A stretch of 64,000 nt of DNA, taken from contig NZ_CANMQT010000004.1 in assembly GCF_947500065.1 (NCBI RefSeq), forward strand, positions 372,001 through 436,000. The letters run 5' to 3'. The notes under the pieces were generated by a model. That model searched no databases, had not been told where the DNA came from, and was given only the letters and a program-made list of their open reading frames with translations. This document shows, in pieces, positions 30,401 to 38,534 of this stretch. The stretch comes from an uncultured Aquimarina sp. GTDB lineage: Bacteria; Bacteroidota; Bacteroidia; Flavobacteriales; Flavobacteriaceae. The position numbers and the translations under genes are program-made. Position 1 is the first letter of the stretch. Every line of letters starts with the position of its first letter.

Positions 30401-30480
30401 ATGGATCTTTCTTGTGCATTCATAAAATGTGTCACAAGCATCAGTAACAATACTGATAAATTAACAATTTTTGTTTTCAT
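27466..30480 (-). CDS. SusC/RagA-family TonB-dependent receptor
   Basis: CarboxypepD_reg-like N-terminus, plug motifs (LRGVSSINGNTEPLFLMDGIP), SIFGSRGANGVIVIKTKKG. Confidence 0.95.
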   Translation of the reverse strand: MKTKIVNLSVLLLMLVTHFMNAQERSISGNVSSSIDNLSLPGVNVVIKNTTNGVQTDFDGNYAIKASKGQVIVFSFIGMKDVEVIIDDNTTINVKMEEDVAALEEIVIEGYRTRPKAKSIIASVTISAESIEGRPNASTIQSLSGQVAGLDISTASGQPGANSLVQLRGVSSINGNTEPLFLMDGIPINEDNFRSLNPNDIASISVIKDAAGTSIFGSRGANGVIVIKTKKGTRGSGLKVKYTGTQSFATLQGNDYDLLSTPEILRLERDFGRGRGATGGINGGPLTDAEIALQPETDWLDFFLRTALTTNHNISFTQGGENSSSYTSLGYFDQEGILRQTGLKRFNFRNNLSGTSKNRKFNYSTNFTANYSISNINNNVGSNFINSNPFYGANSSVPYLTPEDFPGSDVLAQGFQSVLTPLYIIDNLSTTTTLDEEVKIVAGFSADYKIFEDLTAKINFGGDYENIINLFAQDPNSRTQIRFVAPRGEPTGQQSQQTSRTFSFNSTTSLNYNKVFERHTLDASVFIDYFKAHFRGFGYNALGLSSVNFFPGDGSSFIDDNGDNDFFIDQANANRLDAGLFSYFGNVDYDFDTKYGISATVRRDASYRFATTNRWGTFYSIGARWNISNENFMASSVFNDLKLRVSHGTTGNQRITGNTYFSGADLPFSFFGNGQGYGGANAIFSNQIGVNTLQWEEVTQTNIGVDFGVLNSRFRGSIDVYRKKTDNLFQSLPISLINGQGTVNANVGELINRGIDWTLAYDLIKGKDLKVTLNFVGNYNENELDDLPSETGEILGIGRNGGRINEVKTVRYKGVNPANGNLLFLDAEGNLTENPNFDRDAVWTGKNNTPDASGNVGFNIDYKGFYLTTQWNYVIGVDRFDNDLAAFSDRDNIGNFQLSGDILNAWTPDNRITDVPSLDATNLDFASDRFLRSADYIRLRFLNVGYQFPKKYLKGTGVNSLKIFGTGENLFTFSEWRGFDAEARFGLRTYPTPRILSFGIEIEL

Positions 30481-30763
30481 ACCTAATATTTACATAATTA
30501 TTTCGGTAGTGAAATTGTTATATAAAATTGAATATTCAAACAATGATTGAGGGATCAGATAAGATCATATTGTAATTAGATAGAATAATACAAAAGCTTA
30601 TATAATTGCATTTTTTATTAGTATTCTCTAAAGGAAAACTACAAATAATTTTAACAAATATTTATTAAAATTTTAAAAGAACAAGAGGCTAACTATCCAG
30701 TACTTTATGTTAATTCAGTTTGATTAATTATAAGAACGAACCAAATAGCGCATCAAACAATCA

Positions 30764-31058
30764 GTAGATATCTAAACAATAAAACTAATGAAATTCGATA
30801 CAGAACAATACTGTTAATATGTTAGGAAGTTTTCTGATAGATATTATTCTAAGAGTCGCGCTAAAAAATAATATCCGATCCCAACATGCTGTTTACTACT
30901 TGTCATAGGGTTTTGTAGAAGTTTGCTCCTTACCATTTGCCTATGAAAACGATATCCTTTTACCATCAGGTGACTTTATGAGTTTTAGTGTATATACTAT
31001 TAGTTTCTTTGTGATAGGATTTCTTTTAGTATTTTTAGGTATGTGGATCGTAAAATAA
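30764..31058 (+). pseudogene. Degenerate crcB copy
   Basis: Extended nucleotide similarity to 24559-24857, with in-frame stops/frameshifts and loss of most of the 5' part. Confidence 0.85.
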
Positions 31059-31130
31059 AAGATGATTATTTAATAATACCTATCTTCAAGTTTTTTAGCA
31101 TCGTTTACTCTCTAAAACAACCAAATTTAA

Positions 31131-31469
31131 ATGAAAAAAATAGAAGCAATCATTCGCAAATCAAGATTTAAAGAAGTTAGAGATGCATTGCATGAAATAG
31201 AAGTTAACTTCTTTACGTACTGGGATGTAACTGGCGTAGGAAATGAAAAAAAAGGACACGTTTATAGAGGTATTAGTTACAGCACCTCTGATATACAACG
31301 TAGATATCTTTCTATAGTGGTATCGGATGAATTCGAAGAAAAAACAATTCAAACAATAATCAATGCTGCTAAAACAGGAGAAATTGGGGACGGAAAGATT
31401 TTCGTGTCAGAAATACAAAATACGTACAGAATACGAACCGAAGAACACGGCAATCAAGCATTAAACTAA
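31131..31469 (+). CDS. P-II family nitrogen regulator
   Basis: MKKIEAIIRKSRFKEVRDAL, T-loop YRGISY, AAKTGEIGDGKIFVSEI, YRIRTEEHG. Confidence 0.93.
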   Translation: MKKIEAIIRKSRFKEVRDALHEIEVNFFTYWDVTGVGNEKKGHVYRGISYSTSDIQRRYLSIVVSDEFEEKTIQTIINAAKTGEIGDGKIFVSEIQNTYRIRTEEHGNQALN

Positions 31470-31489
31470 ATTAAAACATTTTTGTTTTG

Positions 31490-31518
31490 AAAGGCTTATT
31501 CATTATGAATAAGCCTTT
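31490..31518 (+). terminator. Terminator after P-II gene
   Basis: AAAGGCTTATTCAT-T-ATGAATAAGCCTTTTC hairpin. Confidence 0.7.
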
Positions 31519-31780
31519 TCTATTTATAAAACATTTTTTCATTTTGTCTATACCTTATATAGTACTTATATCTATAAAATTCTTAATACAAATCTTTAAA
31601 ACACCAAATAGTCACTTTCAAATTCTTAAAAAACCGCTTTACAAACATTAATCTCTAATTTTTTAGGGGTGTAAAACAAAAAATACATAAAAATAATACT
31701 CAATACCCCTTTTTTTATTGGGGTAAAATTATTTTAACATAGTTTTACAGCTCCAATTAAAAACAAATTAATACCAATTA

Positions 31781-32893
31781 ATGTTTATTATGAAAACAAA
31801 AACCGTAACAAAACTTTTAAAAAAAGCATGTCTTTTTTCTTTTGCACTAATTAGCTTTACTTTAATTGCACAAGAAGAAGAAAAAGAAAAAAAATGGTTC
31901 GATAACTTTTCAGTTAATGGATCTGTAGATGGATATTTTAGATATAATTTTGGAGCACAAAATGACAATTCTACAGCGCCAGCTACATCTTTTGCTAACG
32001 AATCTGGATTTGCCTTAGGTATGGCTAATGTAATTATAGGCTATGAAGGAGAAAAAGTAGGATTTGTGGCTGACCTTGTATATGGTCAAAGAGGAGAAGA
32101 TGCCGTATTTAATTCTAGTGATTCTGCACAAATTGTTAACCAACTATATGCATACTGGAATGTAACAGAAAAATTCAAGCTTACTTTTGGTAATTTCAAT
32201 ACGTTTCTTGGATATGAAGTAATTTCTCCAACCGGAAACTTTAATTACTCTACTTCTTATATGTTCTCTTATGGCCCTTTTTCTCATACTGGATTAAAGG
32301 CTGATTTTGCTTTAAGCGAAAAATGGTCCGCAATGGTAGCAGTTATGAATCCAACCGATTACACAGAAAACAACCCATTTGACACCTATATTTTTGGAGC
32401 TCAAGTAGGATATGCTGCTGACAAAGGTAGTGCATATCTTAACTTCAGATATGGAAATGAAGGAGAACCAGGACTTGTAGGACCAACTTTTCAGGTTGAT
32501 CTTACTACAGGATGGAATCTTGCAGAAAAATTTTATTTAGGAGTTAACACGACTTATTTAACCACAGAGGATCAAGGAGATGCGGATGCATCTGGATTCT
32601 ACGGAGTTGCATTATATCCACAACTTAAAGCGACCGAAAAATTTACTTTAGGAATCAGAGGAGAATACTTTTCTGTATTTAACAACGGTTTAACTGGAGT
32701 AGTAGGATTAGACGGAGAAGGAGACGGTAGTGTTATAGCTGCAACACTTACAGGTAGTTATGATGTTGGTAATCTTACTCTAAAACCAGAATTAAGACTA
32801 GATGCTACATCTGAGGATTTCTTCTTAGATAATGATGGTGAAGCTACAAAAAGTCTTTCATCTTTTGTACTTGGAGCCATTTATAAGTTCTAA
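31781..32893 (+). CDS. Porin / outer-membrane beta-barrel protein
   Basis: Signal peptide, VNGSVDGYFRYNFGAQND, many aromatic strands, C-terminal SFVLGAIYKF. Confidence 0.85.
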   Translation: MFIMKTKTVTKLLKKACLFSFALISFTLIAQEEEKEKKWFDNFSVNGSVDGYFRYNFGAQNDNSTAPATSFANESGFALGMANVIIGYEGEKVGFVADLVYGQRGEDAVFNSSDSAQIVNQLYAYWNVTEKFKLTFGNFNTFLGYEVISPTGNFNYSTSYMFSYGPFSHTGLKADFALSEKWSAMVAVMNPTDYTENNPFDTYIFGAQVGYAADKGSAYLNFRYGNEGEPGLVGPTFQVDLTTGWNLAEKFYLGVNTTYLTTEDQGDADASGFYGVALYPQLKATEKFTLGIRGEYFSVFNNGLTGVVGLDGEGDGSVIAATLTGSYDVGNLTLKPELRLDATSEDFFLDNDGEATKSLSSFVLGAIYKF

Positions 32894-32928
32894 TATATTA
32901 ATAGTTTAATATATTTGTTTGTTTATGC

Positions 32929-32963
32929 AAAAGTGCTCTGAGTAATTACAGAGCACTTTTTTT
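32929..32963. terminator. Terminator between convergent genes
   Basis: AAAAGTGCTCTG...CAGAGCACTTTTTTT. Confidence 0.85.
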
Positions 32964-33603
32964 ATTTGTTTGCTTCGTGTTTATTATATTTTTTTACTCC
33001 AACAGGTATCTCTAATTCCAAATGGTTTTCTTCCGGGGGAATCGGACAAGAGTATCTGGCACTATATGCACAGTATGGATTATATGCCATATTAAAGTCT
33101 ATCAAAATCACATCGCCTTCTGGAACTTTAAGATCAATAAAACGTCCTCCTCCATAACTAGTTTCGCCATTAGTTAAATCCGTAAAAGGAAGAAAAAGAT
33201 AATCTTCATACTCTGGTTGTGTTTTTAGTCCCTGACTCTGGTATATATTTAATATCCATTCTTTTTCCTGAAGCACAAAATGAGCTTCGCCATATTTTAC
33301 ATATATGGGCTCTCTATTTGTTGTGGTTTTCATGATAAAAGGAGTTTCGTATGGGGTACGAATGAATTTTGCCGAAACACTATACAAAGTATCAATATCA
33401 AAAAAATCTAACGCTTTAAATGTTTTAAAATCTTTAGATGTTAAAGGCGACTTTTCTTCAGAAGAAAAATCTTTATTAAGTTCCTCCTGAAATGTCAGTA
33501 TTTTTTTAATCGTTGTAGAATCCTGATTCTGAGCTACTATATAGCTGCAGAATAGCATTAGTAAAAAAGATAATCTATACACGGTCCCCTTATTTTTTTG
33601 CAA
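32962..33603 (-). CDS. DUF1684-like protein
   Basis: GGGRFIDLKVPEGDVILIDFNMAYNPYCAYSARYSCPIPPEENHLELEIPVGVKKY. Confidence 0.85.
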   Translation of the reverse strand: MQKNKGTVYRLSFLLMLFCSYIVAQNQDSTTIKKILTFQEELNKDFSSEEKSPLTSKDFKTFKALDFFDIDTLYSVSAKFIRTPYETPFIMKTTTNREPIYVKYGEAHFVLQEKEWILNIYQSQGLKTQPEYEDYLFLPFTDLTNGETSYGGGRFIDLKVPEGDVILIDFNMAYNPYCAYSARYSCPIPPEENHLELEIPVGVKKYNKHEANK

Positions 33604-33710
33604 AAGTACAAAGCATTAATAATAAACAAGTTAATATTCTCTAAAATTGTATACAGTTTTTCGACAAAAAGTTACTTTTACCGGTTCTTAACGAATCAAC
33701 CACCACTACT

Positions 33711-34940
33711 TTGAAAAAACTTTTACAGAATTATATTGATACTTTTTCTGGGTTATCCAAAGAAATTTGGTGGTTAGCACTCATCACATTAATTAACAGA
33801 ATGGGTGCTATGGTTATCCCATTTTTATCATTATACCTTTCTGATGATCTATGTTTTTCATTAAGTCAGATCGGTTGGGTGATGACTAGTTTTGGCTTAG
33901 GTTCTTTATTAGGAGCTTGGATTGGAGGAAAGTTAAGTGATCACATTGGCTACTACAAAGTAATATTAGGTTCTTTGTTTTTGACAGGCATCTCATTTTT
34001 CGTTGTTCAATATTTCTCTAGTTTCTGGAGTATATGTGTTAGTTTTTTTGTTCTTATTGCTATTGCAGATGCAGCTCGTCCAGCTTTTTTTGTTGCATTA
34101 AGTGCTTATAGTAAACCCGAAAATAAAACCAGATCATTAACTTTTATAAGATTAGCTATAAATCTAGGATTCTCTATGGGTCCAGCTTTAGGAGGTTTAA
34201 TTATTGCTACGATTGGTTATTCTGGGTTATTTTGGATAGACGGAATCACCTGTATTATTGCTGGGTTTATCATGATCAAAACATTACATCCTAAAAAAGC
34301 CAGAGTTATTGATAAGGAAATTGTAGTAGATAATCCTATCCCTGCTCATAGTGATGGGATATACATCCTTTTTCTAATTGCACTAACCTTGTTTGGATTC
34401 ATATTTGTTCAATATTTCTCTACAATTCCTTTGTACTACAAAGAAGTGCATTTTTTATCTGAAAGAAATATAGGTCTGATTCTGGCATTAAATGGTGCAC
34501 TCATTTTTGTTTTTGAAATGCCATTAATTGCATATTTAGAGTCCACATCATTTTCCAAAATTGGAAACATAATAAGCGGATTTATCCTAACAGGAATCAG
34601 CTTTATACTATTGGTAATAAGTCCGTGGGCGGGAATCGTAATTATTGGTATGGTGATAGCAACCGTTGGAGAGATGATTTCTTTTCCTTTTGGAAATGCT
34701 TTTGCTTTGGATCGATCTAAAAAAGGTAGGCAAGGTGCTTACATGGGATTATATAGTATGTCATTTTCTGCAGCACATATTCTCGGTCACAATTCGGGTA
34801 TGCAATTCATCAATACATATGGTTATGACAATGCCTGGTTACTAATGGCTGGAATTGCTGCAATTGGAACATTTTTGTTGTTTATTGTAAAGCAAAAAGT
34901 CAATAAAGAAAAAACTAAGCATACATTAAAATCTATTTAA
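33711..34940 (+). CDS. MFS transporter
   Basis: TTG start; about 12 TM segments; GSLLGAWIGGKLSDHIGYYKVI between TM2 and TM3. Confidence 0.88.
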   Translation: MKKLLQNYIDTFSGLSKEIWWLALITLINRMGAMVIPFLSLYLSDDLCFSLSQIGWVMTSFGLGSLLGAWIGGKLSDHIGYYKVILGSLFLTGISFFVVQYFSSFWSICVSFFVLIAIADAARPAFFVALSAYSKPENKTRSLTFIRLAINLGFSMGPALGGLIIATIGYSGLFWIDGITCIIAGFIMIKTLHPKKARVIDKEIVVDNPIPAHSDGIYILFLIALTLFGFIFVQYFSTIPLYYKEVHFLSERNIGLILALNGALIFVFEMPLIAYLESTSFSKIGNIISGFILTGISFILLVISPWAGIVIIGMVIATVGEMISFPFGNAFALDRSKKGRQGAYMGLYSMSFSAAHILGHNSGMQFINTYGYDNAWLLMAGIAAIGTFLLFIVKQKVNKEKTKHTLKSI

Positions 34941-34951
34941 GAAATTGTATT

Positions 34952-35713
34952 ATGAAACGTATCTTATATATCATACTATCGGTAGTAATAATTAGTTGTC
35001 AAGAAAAGAAGACAGAAAAACCTATTCAAAATATAGAAGAGTCAATTGAAATAACTAAAAAGAAAAAGACTTTCCCTACGTTAGAACCTAACCGTTATAA
35101 TGTAGCTTTCTTACTAATGGATGGCACTTATAATACGGAATTCACTGCGCCTTTTGATATTTTTCAACATACTCAATATCGTAAAAACATTAAACAAATG
35201 AATGTTTTTACCGTTGCCAATACTGATGATTTCATTACCACTTTTGAAGGCGTAAAGATCATACCAGATTATAATTACATAAAGGATTCTTTACCAAAAA
35301 TAGATATTCTTGTTGTTCCAAGTGCAGAACATCATCTTGATACTGATTTAGAAGATACGGCTATGATTGACTTTATAAAAAAGGTTGACAAAACAGCTAC
35401 CTATATGACTTCACATTGTGATGGAGCATTTGTATTAGCTAAAGCAGGAATACTAAATAATGTAGTTTCTACAACGTTCCCTAGTGATATAGATAAAATG
35501 CGAACCATGTTTCCGGATCTGGATATCAGAAAAGAAGTATTATTTGTTCACGATGGGAAATACATTAGCTCTGCTGGTGGTGCTAAAAGTTTCGAAGCGG
35601 CGTTATATTTATGCGAACACTTGTATGGAGCGGAAATTGCACGATCATTAGCAGGAGGACTTGTGATTGATTGGAAATTAGAAGATGTACCTCATTTAAA
35701 AATTAAAGATTAG
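34952..35713 (+). CDS. DJ-1/PfpI (GlxA-type) family lipoprotein
   Basis: Lipobox VVIISCQEK; VAFLLMDGTYNTEFTAPFDIFQ, nucleophile region TSHCDGAFVLAKAGIL. Confidence 0.85.
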   Translation: MKRILYIILSVVIISCQEKKTEKPIQNIEESIEITKKKKTFPTLEPNRYNVAFLLMDGTYNTEFTAPFDIFQHTQYRKNIKQMNVFTVANTDDFITTFEGVKIIPDYNYIKDSLPKIDILVVPSAEHHLDTDLEDTAMIDFIKKVDKTATYMTSHCDGAFVLAKAGILNNVVSTTFPSDIDKMRTMFPDLDIRKEVLFVHDGKYISSAGGAKSFEAALYLCEHLYGAEIARSLAGGLVIDWKLEDVPHLKIKD

Positions 35714-35950
35714 TTCTATACTTAAAGTTAAAGCTTCTCTAAAAACCATTTAGAATCGACAATATAGGAGCGAGCCCACTATGTATGCTTCAGAAAAAAT
35801 ATAATATTTTAAAACCAAGACTTCGGGAATTACAGCCTCAATGAGTGATTAAACTACGATCCATTTAATTTCAAAACAAGATATCGAAAAAACGAGAATC
35901 ATTTAGAAAACATTTTAATAACTTTAAAGTTAAACTAAACTGGAACTCTA

Positions 35951-37804
35951 ATGAAACTTATTCAATATCTGTTTTTAGTATACATAAGTATCTTTTTCTC
36001 CTGTAAACAGGAAGTACAACTGGATTATACACTTCCAGAAACCAGTGAAGCTGCACCCGTGAAAATTGTAGGTGACAGTATTCATGTTAATGGAGATTTA
36101 GGAAATTTTACTCTCGAAAAAAAAATCTCTAATATAAGTGAGAACCTCCATCTAATTACTTTTAAATTTTCTTCTAAAATCCCATCAGAATTACCTCCAA
36201 TAGCTATAAAATTCAATTTCCCATCTGTTGATATCAATGGATATTGGAATCCAAAAATATCAATGGACAAGGTTAATTATTACTATAGTGGTATCACTTC
36301 AAAAGCATCCAAAAATGCACCTATACTTTCTTTTTATAATAATGCACTACAAAACAGAATCACCTTCGCACTATCCGATGCACTAAATCAATCAGAAATT
36401 ATAAGTTACCTCAAAGAAGAAGATGTTCATTTTTATCCTGAAATCAAATTGTTCCAAGAAAAAATGCCAAAAACTACTAGTTATGAAGTTACACTTCGGA
36501 TTGACACTCGTAATTTACCATATCATAAAAGTATTACTGATGTAGCTGATTGGTGGGCAAACCATCCGGACTATACACCGATGAAAGTACCGGAAAATGC
36601 GAAACGTCCTATGTACTCTACCTGGTATAGTTATCATCAAAATATCACAGCAGAAGAAATTATTGCAGAATGCAAAATTGCGAAATCACTAGGTTGTGAG
36701 GCGGTAATTATAGATGATGGTTGGCAAACAAATGATGGTAATCGAGGGTATGCATATACAGGCGACTGGAATCCAGATCGCATCCCTGATATGAAAGGTT
36801 TTGTAGAAGCAGTACATAAAGAAGGAATGCAATTCCTTCTTTGGTATTCATTACCTTTTATGGGGGAAAAAGCTAAAAATCATACACGTTTTAAAGGAAA
36901 GTATCTTAGATATTGGGATTCACAAGGAACTTACGTATTAGATCCTCGTTACCCAGAAATAAGAAAACATATCGTAGATACGTATATCAAGGCTATGCAA
37001 GATTGGAATCTGGATGGTTTTAAGCTTGACTTTATTGGATGGTTCACTACTACCAAAGAGACAAAATTAACCAAAGAAGATGGTAGAGACTATGCAAGTG
37101 TAAATGAAGCTACAGATGCTCTAATGACTGAGATCACTACAAAACTTACTGAATTAAAACCCGATATTCTCATAGAATTTCGGCAACCATATATAGGACC
37201 TCTGATGCGCAAATATGGTAATATGTTTAGAGGTGTTGACGCTCCAAATAATGCTGTCGCCAATAGAGTGGAAACTACCAACTTACGCATTATGGCAAAA
37301 AACACCGCCGTTCATAGTGATATGTTTATTTGGCGAAACGAAGAGCCGGTTGAAAAAGCTGCGCTTCAAATATTAAATATTTTATATAGTGTCCCCCAAC
37401 TATCATTAAAGCTTACAGAAATCTCTGAGGAGCATTTAGATATGATTAGATATTGGTTGGATTACTGGAATACACATCGTGATATTTTAGTAAATGGAGA
37501 ATTTATCCCATCAAATCCTGGTGCAAATTACCCTATACTTACTGCTATTAATAATCATCATCAAATTACAACATTGTATGAAGATATCGTTATAAGACCC
37601 GAAACTTCTATAAACCGTCTGGATATTATTAATGCTAAATCAAGTAAAAAAGTAGTACTCCTATTGGATGAAGAATTCAAAGCTAAACTAACAATAGGTG
37701 ATTGCCGAGGAAATACTATTATAGAACAAGACATCAAATTATCAAAAGGCCTCCATAATTTTGATGTACCTCCATCAGGAATCTTAAAAATTCAGGTCAA
37801 ATAA
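35951..37804 (+). CDS. Glycoside hydrolase, alpha-galactosidase/melibiase-like (GH36-type)
   Basis: STWYSYHQNI, AVIIDDGWQTNDG, MQFLLWYSLPFMG, DGFKLDFIGWF. Confidence 0.85.
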   Translation: MKLIQYLFLVYISIFFSCKQEVQLDYTLPETSEAAPVKIVGDSIHVNGDLGNFTLEKKISNISENLHLITFKFSSKIPSELPPIAIKFNFPSVDINGYWNPKISMDKVNYYYSGITSKASKNAPILSFYNNALQNRITFALSDALNQSEIISYLKEEDVHFYPEIKLFQEKMPKTTSYEVTLRIDTRNLPYHKSITDVADWWANHPDYTPMKVPENAKRPMYSTWYSYHQNITAEEIIAECKIAKSLGCEAVIIDDGWQTNDGNRGYAYTGDWNPDRIPDMKGFVEAVHKEGMQFLLWYSLPFMGEKAKNHTRFKGKYLRYWDSQGTYVLDPRYPEIRKHIVDTYIKAMQDWNLDGFKLDFIGWFTTTKETKLTKEDGRDYASVNEATDALMTEITTKLTELKPDILIEFRQPYIGPLMRKYGNMFRGVDAPNNAVANRVETTNLRIMAKNTAVHSDMFIWRNEEPVEKAALQILNILYSVPQLSLKLTEISEEHLDMIRYWLDYWNTHRDILVNGEFIPSNPGANYPILTAINNHHQITTLYEDIVIRPETSINRLDIINAKSSKKVVLLLDEEFKAKLTIGDCRGNTIIEQDIKLSKGLHNFDVPPSGILKIQVK

Positions 37805-37833
37805 TGGTTTTAAGGAAATTGTTTTAAAAATAT

Positions 37834-37861
37834 AAAAGCGTTCTTTTTACAGAACGCTTTT
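37834..37861. terminator. Terminator hairpin between alpha-galactosidase gene and repeat element A
   Basis: AAAAGCGTTCT-TTTTAC-AGAACGCTTTT; usable in both directions. Confidence 0.75.
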
Positions 37862-38044
37862 ATCAATTTTAGGGCAAATTACGTACTCTCTTTAGCTTCC
37901 AGATTTGGGGTCTATCAGACTAATGTCCTCACACCTAATGAGCCCTGACGTATTCCAAACTAAAATTTTAAATCCATACCGTCATACAGTTTAAAATGTT
38001 AATTCTGGTCATACACCAAGTGTTTTTAAGTTGAAGTAAAGATA
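37834..38044 (-). ncRNA. Candidate small RNA, repeat copy A
   Basis: Minus strand: TATCTTTA -7-like box (38037-38044), conserved ATGACGRTATGGATTTRAAATTTTARTTTGGAA and GTGTGAGGACATTAGTCT...AGACCCCAAATCT...CTAAAGAGAGTACGTAATTT, ending in a terminator hairpin; parallels copy B. Confidence 0.5.
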
Positions 38045-38212
38045 CTATAAATAAATTGTTAATTCAAAATTTTTAACGACTAAAAACATTAATATTCGAT
38101 GAAATACACAAAAACCAATGATTTAGGCTAGTTTACAGAATAAAAAAAAAGAATCTATTATTGCATTTTTGTGTATTAATTCCCGGATACGGTATAAAAA
38201 TCAGAATGGAGT

Positions 38213-38429
38213 ATAAAAAAAAGCGACCTTATACAAGATCGCTTTCTATTATCGGGTAAATTACGTACTCTCTTTAGTTTTTAGATTTGGGGTCTTTAGA
38301 CTAATGTCCTCACACTTAATTTATCCCAATGTGCATTCCAAATTAAAATTTCAAATCCATATCGTCATATTTCTTGATACTTTAATTCGTATAATACACA
38401 TCGTGTATATTTTACTTGTTATAAAGATA
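38213..38429 (-). ncRNA. Candidate small RNA, repeat copy B
   Basis: Same order as copy A with -7-like TATCTTTA (38422-38429); terminator AAAGCGATCTTGTATAAGGTCGCTTTTTTTT has a better stem (G-U) and T tract on minus strand. Confidence 0.55.
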
Positions 38430-38534
38430 TAATTTTTTCAATGGTAAAACCGTAGTAAATTTAAAAGTTATTAACAATTTAACGATTAAGTGACAATTAA
38501 CATCGTTAAAATACACAAAAAAGCTATAAATCAT

